DNA of 64,000 bases from Candidatus Rokuibacteriota bacterium (GCA_003220685.1 QHTE01000049.1:1-64000), one strand, 5' to 3'; positions 29,627 through 39,770 are shown, counted from the stretch's first letter. Numbers and translations are program-made. The notes: generated from the letters alone by a model not told the origin.

Positions 29627-31807
29627 CTACTTCTTTGGGGCCGCCGGCTGCGCCTGTGCCGTATCGACCTTCAAGACCGAGGGCGTGATGAACACGACCA
29701 GCTCGCGGCCCGTCGTCTGCGAGGCCGTCTGCTTGAACAGCCACCCGATGATGGGGATATCGCCGAAGATCGGGATCTTCCGCGTCTCGTCCTGGTCGAG
29801 ATTGGTCGTCACGCCCCCGATGACCAGACGCTCGCCTTCCTTGATCAGCACCTCGGTCTGGGCCCGGCGCTTGTTGATGACCGGCGGGGCGCCGGCGGTG
29901 GTCCCGAGGTTGACGGTCGTGTTGCTGCGCGAGTTGTTCTCGATCGTCACCTTCATCTTGATCTTGGTGACGTCCGCTTCACGAATGACGGTCGGGACGA
30001 CGTCGAGCCGCAGCACCGCTTCCTTGAACTGGATCTGCGTCCCGGCGGAGCTGACCGTCGCGTACGGGATTTCTTCGCCGAGCGAGATCGAGGCGGTCCC
30101 GTTCTCGACCGTGACGACTTCGGGACGCGCGAGCGTCCGGGTCTTGCTGAGCAGGCGCAGCGCCTCGAGCGCGAGGTTGATGTTGTATCGGCTGCTGGTG
30201 AAGCCGAACGCGATACCGCCGGCCCCCGCGGGCACCACGCCGCCGCCGAGCACGGCGGCGATCGGGAGATTGACCAGGTTTCCGCCCAGCGGCAGACCGG
30301 TCGTGCCGCTCACTGGAAGCGTGTTCGGAAAGCCCGAGGCGGCGTTCGGGGGACCGAACACATTGGCCATCGGCACGCCGCCCTGCAACCCGAGGTTGTT
30401 GGCGCTATCGCTGGTGAATCCGCGTCCGACCAGGATGGAGTTCTGGCTGGCCTGGACGGCCCCGCCGCCGCCCCACTGCACGCCGATGGCGAAGAGGTCG
30501 TCGCGATCGAGGATCTCCATGCGCGCCTCGATCTTCACCTGCGGCAGGGGCACGTCGAGCTTCTCACGGATCAGCGTCTTGATGCGCTCGAGGTCCGCCT
30601 CGTAATGGCGGATGAAGATCGAGTTCGTGGGCTTGTAGGCGCGAATCGTGATGCCCTTCGCGAGGACCTCGGCGGTCGGCGAGGGCGGCGGCGGCTGCGG
30701 GATCTGGGGCGCGGTCCCGTAGAGCGCGGAGAACGGCGGCGCGGCAATCGGCGGCATGCCTTCGGCCGGCGGCGCGATCTGTGCCTGAACCCCGCTGGGT
30801 GGGATGCCCAGGATTCCCTGCAGAGTCTTCGCGACCTCCTCGGGATCGGCGTAGGAGAGGCGGATGGTCTCCTCACGCAGCGGACCGCGCGCCCGCAGCT
30901 CGGCCGCCGTCGCCTCGGCCAGGCGCTTCTTGTCGATCGCCTCTTGCTCCTTCAGCTGGGCCTCGGCCATCTTGGTGCGGACGTCGCTTTCGGCCTTCAT
31001 CCGGGCTTCTTCGACCCGCGCCGCCGCCTCCCGCTCCTTGATCAGCTGCTCGTTGGAGACGATGCGGAGCACGCCGTCCTTCTCGAGCTTCCGGAGCCCG
31101 CGGGTCTCGAGGACCGTGTCGAGGGCGAGATCCCAGGGGACGTTCTTCAGCGTGATCGACATCTTGCCCTTGACGTCGTCGCCGATGACGACGTTCTTGT
31201 TGCTCTCGGCGGCCAGGATGCGGAGCAGGTTCACGACATCCGCGTCCTTGAAGTCGAAGGAGATGAGGCGCTGGCCGTTGGTCGGGGCCGGCGGGGGTGT
31301 CGCCTGGGCCAGCTGGACCGGTCGCGGAGTTGCCGCCGGCGGCGCGTCTCGGGGGGCGGACGCCGCGGGCATCGCCGCGACGTTCGCGGCCGGCGCCGAG
31401 GCCGGCGGCGCGGCGGTCGGAATCACGATCGCCAGGCCGTCGGGCTCTTCGCGGATTGCGTATCCGACGGTACGGCTCAGGTCCAGGACGACCCGGGCGA
31501 CGCCCGGGCGAAACTGGCTGCCGCGGACCTGCTTGAGCGGATCCTTCCCGACGCTCAAAGGCGTCTTGCGCCACGCGTAGACCGTGTTCTCGAGGTCGAT
31601 GACGAGCCGGCTTGGCGAGTCCACCAGATCGGCCTTGTACTGCGCCTCCCGCGATGTCTTCACGAACACGGTGACGGAGTCTGGATGCGGCGTCACCGTC
31701 ACATCGCTGAGTCGCGCGGGATCGGCCCATGCACTCGTGGGCACCAGGAGCGCCAGCGCGAGGCTCACCACGACCAGCACGATGGGCATCCGTCTTTCAG
31801 CGTTCAT
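29627..31807 (-). CDS. pilQ: Type IV pilus secretin
   Basis: AMIN-like N-terminus, LISFDFKDADVVNLLRILAAESNKNVVIGDDVKGKMSITLKNVPWDLALD; secretin VIGGVTTNLDQDETRKIPIFGDIPIIGWLFK. Confidence 0.95.
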   Translation of the reverse strand: MNAERRMPIVLVVVSLALALLVPTSAWADPARLSDVTVTPHPDSVTVFVKTSREAQYKADLVDSPSRLVIDLENTVYAWRKTPLSVGKDPLKQVRGSQFRPGVARVVLDLSRTVGYAIREEPDGLAIVIPTAAPPASAPAANVAAMPAASAPRDAPPAATPRPVQLAQATPPPAPTNGQRLISFDFKDADVVNLLRILAAESNKNVVIGDDVKGKMSITLKNVPWDLALDTVLETRGLRKLEKDGVLRIVSNEQLIKEREAAARVEEARMKAESDVRTKMAEAQLKEQEAIDKKRLAEATAAELRARGPLREETIRLSYADPEEVAKTLQGILGIPPSGVQAQIAPPAEGMPPIAAPPFSALYGTAPQIPQPPPPSPTAEVLAKGITIRAYKPTNSIFIRHYEADLERIKTLIREKLDVPLPQVKIEARMEILDRDDLFAIGVQWGGGGAVQASQNSILVGRGFTSDSANNLGLQGGVPMANVFGPPNAASGFPNTLPVSGTTGLPLGGNLVNLPIAAVLGGGVVPAGAGGIAFGFTSSRYNINLALEALRLLSKTRTLARPEVVTVENGTASISLGEEIPYATVSSAGTQIQFKEAVLRLDVVPTVIREADVTKIKMKVTIENNSRSNTTVNLGTTAGAPPVINKRRAQTEVLIKEGERLVIGGVTTNLDQDETRKIPIFGDIPIIGWLFKQTASQTTGRELVVFITPSVLKVDTAQAQPAAPKK

Positions 31808-32275
31808 TTAGTTTATCGCCAGTCTGAGAACCACGCGGTTTGACGGGGCGCCGCTCTTGGGCGCCACCATGAACACCACACTGTCGGAGCCGATCTCCAG
31901 CAGGCGGCCATCCCCGAGCGTGTCACCGGGTTTGAGGATGTACCCGATACCATCGGGTGCCTCGACAAGCGCGAGCGCGACGCGATTGCTGCGAACGATG
32001 CCCGTGAGCCGAGTCGCCGCCACCGTGAGCCCTCCGGATCCCTCGCGCACCTCGAGGGTCTCGAACGGGTCGCGCAGGCCCTTGGTCTCGTACTTCGGCA
32101 CCGCGACGACGACCTCCGCCGGGGGCGCCTGCGCTGCGGCGGTCGCGGGCTGGGAGGCGGCTGCGGACGGCTTCGGCGGAGCGGGCGGCGGGGTGCTCCC
32201 GCACGCGCCGAGCGTCACGGCCAAGCCGACCGACATCAGCATCCCCCGGTGTGCATGCATATGTCTGGTCCTCAC
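31808..32275 (-). CDS. pilP: PilP-like pilus lipoprotein
   Basis: Lipobox-like LGACGS; YETKGLRDPFETL...; position between pilO and pilQ. Confidence 0.85.
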   Translation of the reverse strand: MRTRHMHAHRGMLMSVGLAVTLGACGSTPPPAPPKPSAAASQPATAAAQAPPAEVVVAVPKYETKGLRDPFETLEVREGSGGLTVAATRLTGIVRSNRVALALVEAPDGIGYILKPGDTLGDGRLLEIGSDSVVFMVAPKSGAPSNRVVLRLAIN

Positions 32276-32868
32276 CTTGGCCTCGGCGGCGGCGCCGAGC
32301 CGACGGGGCGGTACATGTACGTCGCCAGGACCAGCTCGGCGCGGATCGGCGTACGGGGGCGGTTGAGGCCGCCCAGCTTGATCTCGGCGACGTTGACGAC
32401 GCGCGGGAGCTTGGCGACACGCTCGAAGAACTCGCCGAGCTGGTGATAGCCCGCCTCGGCGCTCACCGCGATCGGGATCTCGCTGTAGTAGTCCTTCACC
32501 ACCGGCGCACGCGGCTGGAAGAGCGAGACGGCCAGCCCCGAGGCGGTCGCGGCATCGGACACCGCCCGGTAGAGGGTTGGGATCTCCTTCTCGCCGGGGA
32601 GCCTGTCTTTGAGCGCGTTGAGCCGCGCCTCGAGCTCCTGGACCTCGCGGCGGTACTTGAGCAGGTCGGCGACGATCGCCTTGCTCCGCACGATCTCGCC
32701 CTGGAGCGAGGCCAGCTGCGCGCGGAGCTGCGAGACCTCGGCTTCGACGGGTGCCAGCAGGAGGAAGTACGCCGCGGCGGCGATGACGATCGCGCCCATG
32801 ATGCCGACGACGAGCTTCTGCGACCGGGGGGCGTTGACGATCGGGTCGAAGAACGGCGGGAGCGGCAT
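32272..32868 (-). CDS. pilO: Type IV pilus inner-membrane protein PilO
   Basis: N-terminal TM plus coiled coil, VSLFQPRAPVVKDYYSEIPIAVSAEAGYHQLGEFFERVAKLPRVVNV. Confidence 0.9.
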   Translation of the reverse strand: MPLPPFFDPIVNAPRSQKLVVGIMGAIVIAAAAYFLLLAPVEAEVSQLRAQLASLQGEIVRSKAIVADLLKYRREVQELEARLNALKDRLPGEKEIPTLYRAVSDAATASGLAVSLFQPRAPVVKDYYSEIPIAVSAEAGYHQLGEFFERVAKLPRVVNVAEIKLGGLNRPRTPIRAELVLATYMYRPVGSAPPPRPR

Positions 32869-32869
32869 C

Positions 32870-33436
32870 TCAGCTCTCGTACCGGCAGGTGACCTCGAAG
32901 GTCACTAGCGGGGCTGGCCGCGCGAGGTCCCGGCGCGTCACGACGAGGTCGACCTCCTTGAACTTGCCGGAGGACCGGAGATTCGCCATGAAATCGGCGA
33001 TGGCCGTGGGCGAGAACGCGGAGCCGGTAACTTTGATCTGCCCGCTCCTCTCCTCGAATCCGGTCACCCAGAGATCGTTCGGAATAACGCTCGCGAACGC
33101 TTCGACGAGCTGGATCTTCTGCGCCGGCGCCTTGGTGATCGCTTCGATCACGTCGACGCGCTTGCGGAGCTCGTTGGCCAGATCGCGGACCTTGCTCTCC
33201 TGACCGATCTGCGCCTTCAGCGTGGCGAGATCCCGGTTCGCCCGATCGATGTCGGCGGTGAGGCTCACCTTGGTGCTCATCAGGAACCACCAGTACAGGC
33301 CGATGCAAACCAGCAGGGCGAGATAGACCACGCCGAAGAGCACGCCGAGATTGAACGCCGGCAAGCTGAGCTTGATCCCCTTGAATCCGACCTTGCGCCG
33401 GCGGCCCCGATCGGGCGCGAGGTTGATCTTGATCAC
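32870..33436 (-). CDS. pilN: Type IV pilus assembly protein PilN
   Basis: GTG start VIKINLAPDRGRRRK; single TM; position in pilMNOPQ. Confidence 0.88.
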   Translation of the reverse strand: MIKINLAPDRGRRRKVGFKGIKLSLPAFNLGVLFGVVYLALLVCIGLYWWFLMSTKVSLTADIDRANRDLATLKAQIGQESKVRDLANELRKRVDVIEAITKAPAQKIQLVEAFASVIPNDLWVTGFEERSGQIKVTGSAFSPTAIADFMANLRSSGKFKEVDLVVTRRDLARPAPLVTFEVTCRYES

Positions 33437-34482
33437 TTCGCTTTGTCCCCGGGCCGCCGCAGCGCCAACCCAACGGCCACGGCCAGCGAGGGGCCGGCGG
33501 CGTGGACCTCGTCCGCGTACCCCGAGTCGATCTCGATGCGCTGGAACGGCTTGGTCAGCTCGACCGGAATGCCCCAGTTCGACGACAGGTAGTCGCTGAG
33601 GCCGGGTAGCTGGGCGCACCCCCCGGCGAGAACGATCTTCCCGATGCGCTCGGATTCGGCCGTCGACGCGAAGTAGTCGAACGTCCGCTGGACTTCGAGC
33701 GACAGCTCGCGCGACACCGCTTCGAGGGCGGGCACGACGGTTTCCCAGCGGACGCCGACGTCGCGGCCGAGCTTGGCCGCTTCCGCCTGCTCGAAGGGGA
33801 TCTTCAGCTGCTGGGCGATGGCCTGAGTGTAGTTGTTGCCCCCGAAGGGGATGTCGCGCGCGAAGATCGTCGAGCCGCCGCGCACCACGTTGGTCTTCAT
33901 GATCGAGGCGCCGATGTCGATGAGGGCGACCGTTTCGCCGCGATCGCTCGGGTAGTTCAGCTCGAATTGATTCCCGAGCGCGAAGCTGTCGACATCGACG
34001 ATCGACGGGACGAGGCCCGCCTCCTCGACGACCGCCGCGTACTCGAGCACCTTCGATTTCTTGACCGCGACCAGGATCAGATCCAGGACGCCGTTGTGCT
34101 GTCCGATGGACTGGTAGTCGAGGAACACCTCGTCGATGGCGAAGGGCACGTGGTGCTCCGCTTCGAGCTGCACGACGTCGCCGACTTCCTTCGCGGGGAC
34201 TTCCGGAATCTGAACCTTCTTGATGATCAACTCTCGGCCACAGACCGCGATCGCGCAGTTCGTGCCCTTCAGTCCCGCCCGGGAGACGGCGCCCCGGATC
34301 GCCTCCACCACGGTCGAGGGGTCCTTGATGGTACCGTCCGTGATGGCATCCGGGGGAAGGGGTGAGACCCCCAGAGAGGTCAGCGTGTGGGACCCGCCCG
34401 ACTCCCTCACGTGGACGGCCTTCACACCGCTCGAGCCGATGTCGAGGCCGAAAATATCCGGAGACTTGCGGAAGAACGCCAT
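33433..34482 (-). CDS. pilM: Type IV pilus assembly ATPase-fold protein PilM
   Basis: MAFFRKSPDIFGLDIGSSGVKAVHV; LIDIGASIMKTNVV. Confidence 0.94.
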   Translation of the reverse strand: MAFFRKSPDIFGLDIGSSGVKAVHVRESGGSHTLTSLGVSPLPPDAITDGTIKDPSTVVEAIRGAVSRAGLKGTNCAIAVCGRELIIKKVQIPEVPAKEVGDVVQLEAEHHVPFAIDEVFLDYQSIGQHNGVLDLILVAVKKSKVLEYAAVVEEAGLVPSIVDVDSFALGNQFELNYPSDRGETVALIDIGASIMKTNVVRGGSTIFARDIPFGGNNYTQAIAQQLKIPFEQAEAAKLGRDVGVRWETVVPALEAVSRELSLEVQRTFDYFASTAESERIGKIVLAGGCAQLPGLSDYLSSNWGIPVELTKPFQRIEIDSGYADEVHAAGPSLAVAVGLALRRPGDKAK

Positions 34483-34733
34483 ATTAAAAGCCTTTCTCCC
34501 TGTTGGCTAAGTAGTATAGGGCGGCCCCCGCCGGGGGGACCAGTTATTTCCCATCTACTATATTCGGGGGCTTAGGGACCCCCGGCCCCCAGACCATGGA
34601 ACGATTTGTGCCAGGCTCCGACAGCCTGAGCGGGGCCCGCCAGACCCGGCCGCACGGGCGAAGGGCCGGAAATTCCCCGCCGGGCTCGTCCGGCCTCGTT
34701 TTCCGGAGTTTGAGCCACCCGCCTCCAGAACGG

Positions 34734-36080
34734 CTACTGGTCTGTCCAGCTCTGAGTGGTCACGAGCCGACGCTTGAGTGCGTTCTCTACGAGGCCGAGA
34801 GCCTCGCTACTGTATAGAATGTGGGGTTTACCCACGGTGTCACCCTCGAGGTTCGCGACGGCGACCGGATTGAGCTCGTTCACGATCGCGGCTCCGTAGA
34901 TGACCTGACTGCCCTCGCCGCGGAAGCGAATGCCGACGTTCCGTCCGGTGACGACGATCGGCCCGTTCCAGCGAAAGCTCCCGGCAATCTCGACGACTCC
35001 GTTCTCGACGATCAGAATGCCGGTGCCCGTGCTCGTGCCGGCGAGGCGCAGCGACGTGTAGCGCGTTCCGACATCGGGCAGGGCTCCGCGGATGTAGACG
35101 ATCTTTGGGCGTGCGGTCGTGCCCCAGCACGTCGAGCTCTCGGCGTCGGTCGCGCACGTCGAGCCGACGTTACTGAGCGAGGATCCGTTGCCGGGGCTGG
35201 CGTTGATCGTCACCTCGGCCGCCGCTTTCGCGGCGTCGACGAAATCGGTGACCGTCTGCGACGTCAGCGCGCCGTCGGCCTGGATGGCGCCGGCGCCACG
35301 CGCCGTCGCACTCGGATCGGTCCGGTCCTTCCCGCGCACGTCGTACTGCGCGCCCGCGACCATCGCGGCCTCGAGGCGCGTCGCGAGCGCCGGAAGCGCC
35401 CCGTTGACCGCGACGCCGTAGACCGCAACCGCGGCGCCCGTCGGCGCGCCGGGCCGATCGGCGATCTTCGAATCCCGCCCGTCGATCACGAGGCTCGATC
35501 CGCCGACGCTCACGTCCGCCTGGGCGCCGGGAAATGCGAGCGCGCCGTTGATCGGAAGAGCCCCGATCCTCGAAATGACGACGGTGATCGTCCGGGTCGT
35601 GGCTCCGATCGTGCCCGTCGACGTGACGATGACCTTGCAGTTGCTGTCGTGCGTCGCGTCGCCGGGAGCGGCCGCATCGCAGCTGCCCGTGGCGGTGTCG
35701 ACGGCGACGCCGGTCAGCCTGTCGTCCCCCGGCTTGCAGTCGTTGCGGATCCTGACCGTGAACGTCCCGTGCACGCTGCCCAGCCCGGGAAGCGTCGAGT
35801 CGGGCGCGCCGAGCACCGCGCCCCGAGCGCACGTCGCCCCGGCGAGGTAGTGGTTCCAGGAACCGATGTCCGAGGCGAGCGTGTCGTACGCGTACTCGAT
35901 ACCGGCCTCGGCCACGTAGCGCACGCGAACCGTTTCGCTGTGGTTGCGCGAGATTTGCGGCTCGAAGGCACTCGCCGAGAGCAACGCGAGGACGAGCCCG
36001 GTCAGGGTCAGGAGAATCATCAGGGACAGGACCAGCGCAACGCCGTGTTCGTTGTCGATGAGCCGACCGATTCTCTGCAT
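34734..36080 (-). CDS. pilX: PilX-like minor pilin/assembly protein
   Basis: NEHGVALVLSLMILLTLTGLVLALLSASAFEPQISRNHSETVRVRYVAEAGIEYAYDTL. Confidence 0.75.
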   Translation of the reverse strand: MQRIGRLIDNEHGVALVLSLMILLTLTGLVLALLSASAFEPQISRNHSETVRVRYVAEAGIEYAYDTLASDIGSWNHYLAGATCARGAVLGAPDSTLPGLGSVHGTFTVRIRNDCKPGDDRLTGVAVDTATGSCDAAAPGDATHDSNCKVIVTSTGTIGATTRTITVVISRIGALPINGALAFPGAQADVSVGGSSLVIDGRDSKIADRPGAPTGAAVAVYGVAVNGALPALATRLEAAMVAGAQYDVRGKDRTDPSATARGAGAIQADGALTSQTVTDFVDAAKAAAEVTINASPGNGSSLSNVGSTCATDAESSTCWGTTARPKIVYIRGALPDVGTRYTSLRLAGTSTGTGILIVENGVVEIAGSFRWNGPIVVTGRNVGIRFRGEGSQVIYGAAIVNELNPVAVANLEGDTVGKPHILYSSEALGLVENALKRRLVTTQSWTDQ

Positions 36081-36111
36081 CGCGAGCCTCAGTCTCCGCC
36101 TGCAGCGCGCC

Positions 36112-36546
36112 TCAGCTTCGGGCCACGAGCATGGTGACCACGTCGAGCCGCCGCTCTTGATCGAGCTGGCCCCGGCCCGTGACCGGCCGGTAGAAGACGG
36201 TCACCCGCACGAGCTTGCAGTTCGCCGCGCACAGGCCACCCGGGCTGTCAGTGATCGTGGTCACGCGCCGGTAGAGTGCCGCGTCGGCGATGGAGCCGTA
36301 CCCCTCCGTCGTGGTTCCCGCCTCGAGGGTCGCGCTCGTCCAGTTGGTCAGCGCCAGCGACTTGAGCCATTCGAGCCGCTGCTCGGCGAGGAAGGCCGCG
36401 GTCGTCTCACCCCGACCCTGCTCGACGCCGCTGGTGGCGTACTGGAATCCAGTGGCGATCCCCACTAGGCCGATGGCGAGCACGAAGGTCGCCACGAGGA
36501 CCTCGCCCAGCGTGAAGCCCCGGTCGCCGCGCATGGGACGTCTCAC
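36112..36546 (-). CDS. pilV: PilV-like prepilin
   Basis: RGFTLGEVLVATFVLAIGLVGIATGFQYATSG. Confidence 0.82.
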   Translation of the reverse strand: MRRPMRGDRGFTLGEVLVATFVLAIGLVGIATGFQYATSGVEQGRGETTAAFLAEQRLEWLKSLALTNWTSATLEAGTTTEGYGSIADAALYRRVTTITDSPGGLCAANCKLVRVTVFYRPVTGRGQLDQERRLDVVTMLVARS

Positions 36547-36995
36547 CGCACGCTGACGCGACCCGTGGCGGCCACGACTACGGTCCGCGTCTCATTGTTC
36601 ACGGGGTTCGTCAACGTGTAGGTGCCGGCCGGGCTCGCGGCGCCGAGGCTCGTGAAGACGACGTTAGCCGTCGCGCTGATGTGGAGAGCGCCCGAGTCCG
36701 AGATCTTGATCGCTCCGGAGCCGTCGGTCCCCGGTCCAGTCCAGATCGGGCCGCCGCACCCGCCGGTTCGGAGCCGGATGTTCGTGGGAGAGGCGACCTC
36801 CACGCACACCGTCGTATTTCGAGAGATCGCGACCTGCCGGCCGAGGTTGATCGACGTGGCGAGCCCTCGCGCCGCCGCCTGGAGCGTGGCCGTCCTCGAA
36901 TAGCTCCAGAGCGCGGGGGTGACGAGCGTGGCCAGGACGCCGACCATCGCGAGCACGACCATGATCTCCGCCAGCGTGAACGCGCGCGCGTTCAT
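36543..36995 (-). CDS. GspH/FimT-family pseudopilin
   Basis: MNARAFTLAEIMVVLAMVGVLATLVTPALWSYSRTATLQAAARGLATSINLGRQVAISRN. Confidence 0.85.
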   Translation of the reverse strand: MNARAFTLAEIMVVLAMVGVLATLVTPALWSYSRTATLQAAARGLATSINLGRQVAISRNTTVCVEVASPTNIRLRTGGCGGPIWTGPGTDGSGAIKISDSGALHISATANVVFTSLGAASPAGTYTLTNPVNNETRTVVVAATGRVSVR

Positions 36996-37786
36996 CCGCC
37001 GAACCCGCCCATCCACCATCTGAATACTCGCTCGCCCCAGAAGAGAGCCATCGCCCCCCCCGTGGCAAGGAACGGGCCAAACGGAATGGGATCCTTCCGG
37101 CCGCGGCGGCCCGTCGCCAGGAGCACGGCCCCGATGGCGCCGCCGAGCACGATGGCGACGAACAGCGCGAACAGCAGTGCCTTCCAGCCGAGGAATGCGC
37201 CGAGCATCGCGCCGAGCTTCAGGTCGCCCCCGCCCATGCCGCCGCGGCTCGCCAGGATGATCACCAGGAACAGGCCGCCGCCAACGAGGATTCCGATGAT
37301 GGAGTCGACCCAGGAAATGTGCCCGGTTGCGACGTTGATCAACAGTCCGACGGGGATCCCGGGCAAGGTGATCACATCCGGAATCATCTGGTGCTGCAGA
37401 TCGATCGCGGTCATCGCGATGAGCCCGGGGAGCAGCACGCACGCGACCAGGAACCCGGCGGACGGGCCGAAGGCGAGGTACGCCAGCACCAGGATGGCCG
37501 CGGTGACGACCTCCACGATCGGATACCGCCACGAGATCCGCATTCCGCACGCGCGACAACGACCGCGCAGCGCTACGAACGACGCCACCGGGATGTTGTC
37601 GTACCACGCCAGTGGTGCACTGCAGCCTGGGCAGGCCGATCCGGGATGCACGAGGCTACCGCCGGCCGGGACGCGGGCGATCACGACGTTCAGGAAGCTT
37701 CCGAGGGCGAGCCCAAGGAGTCCGACGACCACGAGCACCCCGGTCGGGCAGGCGTCTGCGACGGCTTCGAACGGCGTCACGATCAC
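36992..37786 (-). CDS. pilD: Prepilin peptidase/N-methyltransferase
   Basis: GLALGSFLNVVIARVPAGGSLVHPGSACPGCSAPLAWYDNIPVASF; CRAC; GMGGGDLKLGAMLGAFLG. Confidence 0.93.
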   Translation of the reverse strand: MIVTPFEAVADACPTGVLVVVGLLGLALGSFLNVVIARVPAGGSLVHPGSACPGCSAPLAWYDNIPVASFVALRGRCRACGMRISWRYPIVEVVTAAILVLAYLAFGPSAGFLVACVLLPGLIAMTAIDLQHQMIPDVITLPGIPVGLLINVATGHISWVDSIIGILVGGGLFLVIILASRGGMGGGDLKLGAMLGAFLGWKALLFALFVAIVLGGAIGAVLLATGRRGRKDPIPFGPFLATGGAMALFWGERVFRWWMGGFGG

Positions 37787-39720
37787 CAGGTCGGAATGAA
37801 GATCGGTCCGACTCGAGCGGCGAGCTTGGGGTCGAACAGTCCCAGGAAACCCCACGCCGTGTGCGCGGCCGCGACGTTGCCGGTCTCGAGGTTGACGCGC
37901 ACGAGCCCGTACCATGCCTGCGGAGAGTCGTACTTGAGCGCGATCGCCTCGCGGAAGAGCGTTATGGCCCGAGCCTGATCGCCGAGGCCGAGATACGCGA
38001 ACCCCAGGCTGACGTGAGTGCCGGCATGCCGGGGCTTGAGCTTCAGCGCGCGCTCCAGGGGCTCCATGGCCTCCCTCGCGCGCCCGACGTTGATGAGCGC
38101 GGCGCCAAGATTGTTGAGCCCCTCGACGTCGTTCGGAGATTCAGCGACATACTGCTGGAAATTGGCGACCGCCTGCGAGAAATCGCCGCGCAAGACGTAC
38201 ATGTATCCGACGTAGAAATTCACCTTCTTGCTTTCGGGCCGGAGCGCCTTGACGCGCTCGAACTCGGCCATCGCCAGCTGATGGTATCCCTGTTCCAGAA
38301 GGCGACTACCAACGTTCCCGTGACAGAGCGAGCAGTCGGGTTCGACCTCGACCGCGTAGCGCCACAAGCTCTCGGAATCACGCCAGATCTGAACCTGCTG
38401 GGCGCTGAGATAAGCCAGCGCGCCGAGCCACACGAGCATGAGCCCGATCACCGCCTTCACCAGCGGTGGGCGCAGGACACCGGCCGCGCCTCCGCGAACG
38501 ACCGCGCCGGCGGCTGCGCCGATGATGAGCGCGAAGCCGATCCCGGGGAGATAGCTGTACCGGTCGCAGGTCAGCTGGTACCCGGAGTGGACGATGCCGA
38601 TCACCGGACCGAGCGCAATCGCGTAGTACACCCAGGCCGCGAGCCCTGCCGGCCACCGCCGTCGCAGGAGCACCACCGTCGTAGTGATCGCCGTCACGGC
38701 GAGGGCGGGGACAAGGAATTGCCGATCGAGCAGGCTCACCTGGACTGGAAGCTCGTAGAGTGGCGAGAGACCCCGCGGCACCAGCGTCTTGTCGAGATAG
38801 AACCACAGACTGTAGAGGACCATCGCCGGGCGTGCGGTCACCGGATACCGCTCGAGGGGTGTGATGAACGAGTTCGTGTTCTGCGCGTAGTACCCTACTG
38901 CGGCGCCTGCGACGCCAAGCACTACGAACGGAATCTTCTCCACCCACACGGCGCGCGCCGTAGGCCCCACCCACTCCCGCCAGCGGCCGCCGAGCCGGCG
39001 CAGTGGATAGACATCGAGCACGATGAGCGCCGCCGGAAGCACCATGACGCTCGCTTTCGAGACGAGCGCCAGCACGTAGAGGCCGAGCGACCCCGCGAGC
39101 AGCCAGCGCCGACGCTCTTCAGCCTCATCCTGCGCTTTGAGATACATCAAGACCGTCAGCAGATATAAGAGGCCGGAGAGGACGTCGCGCCGCTCGGTGG
39201 CCCACGCGACCGACTCGGCGCGCAGCGGATGCAGCGCGAAGAAGAGCGTCGCCGTCACCGCGGACAGCCGAAGCGTGCTCTCACCGAAGCTGGTCGATCG
39301 ACGGAGCAGGCGCAGGGCGACGAAGTAGAATGCGGGGGCGTTCGCGGCGAAGATCACCAGGCTCGTCAGGTGGTAGCCGACCGGCCTCATCTCCCACAGG
39401 ACGTAGTCGAGACCGAACGTGAGCCAGGTGAGCGGGATCCAGTGTCCCATCGTGACATTGCTGAACATCCATCGGATATACGGCCAGGTGAGCCCTCGGT
39501 AGCTGGGATTGTCGTAGAGGTTGATCTGATCGTCCCACGCGACGAACCCGTTCCACAGGACCGGCAGGAAGACGAGAAACGTGACGAGGGCAAGCGCCGG
39601 CGCGATCATCCACGGGCGGAGCAGGCCGGCGCTCAGCGACCTGGTGAGGACGCCCGGAGTCCCCTCGATCGAGACTATGGGTGGCCCGACGGTGAGCTCG
39701 GCGGTCTTGATGTCGGGCAT
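37783..39720 (-). CDS. TMTC-like polytopic membrane protein with C-terminal TPRs (candidate GT-C glycosyltransferase)
   Basis: Multi-TM N-terminus (NGFVAWDDQINLYDNPSYRGLTWPYIRWMFS...LHPLRAESVAWATERRDVLSGLLYLL); C-terminal TPRs (AMEPLERALKLKPRHAGTHVSLGFAYLGLGD). Confidence 0.78.
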   Translation of the reverse strand: MPDIKTAELTVGPPIVSIEGTPGVLTRSLSAGLLRPWMIAPALALVTFLVFLPVLWNGFVAWDDQINLYDNPSYRGLTWPYIRWMFSNVTMGHWIPLTWLTFGLDYVLWEMRPVGYHLTSLVIFAANAPAFYFVALRLLRRSTSFGESTLRLSAVTATLFFALHPLRAESVAWATERRDVLSGLLYLLTVLMYLKAQDEAEERRRWLLAGSLGLYVLALVSKASVMVLPAALIVLDVYPLRRLGGRWREWVGPTARAVWVEKIPFVVLGVAGAAVGYYAQNTNSFITPLERYPVTARPAMVLYSLWFYLDKTLVPRGLSPLYELPVQVSLLDRQFLVPALAVTAITTTVVLLRRRWPAGLAAWVYYAIALGPVIGIVHSGYQLTCDRYSYLPGIGFALIIGAAAGAVVRGGAAGVLRPPLVKAVIGLMLVWLGALAYLSAQQVQIWRDSESLWRYAVEVEPDCSLCHGNVGSRLLEQGYHQLAMAEFERVKALRPESKKVNFYVGYMYVLRGDFSQAVANFQQYVAESPNDVEGLNNLGAALINVGRAREAMEPLERALKLKPRHAGTHVSLGFAYLGLGDQARAITLFREAIALKYDSPQAWYGLVRVNLETGNVAAAHTAWGFLGLFDPKLAARVGPIFIPTW

Positions 39721-39770
39721 GACGTTCCTCTCGGTGCGTGACAGCGTGCTCAGCATATCGACACAAATAT

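Noticed and set aside
34483-34733. Possible c-di-GMP (GEMM-I) riboswitch upstream of pilM
   Set aside because: The conserved GCAAACC / ACGCAAAGCC elements are absent on the minus strand.
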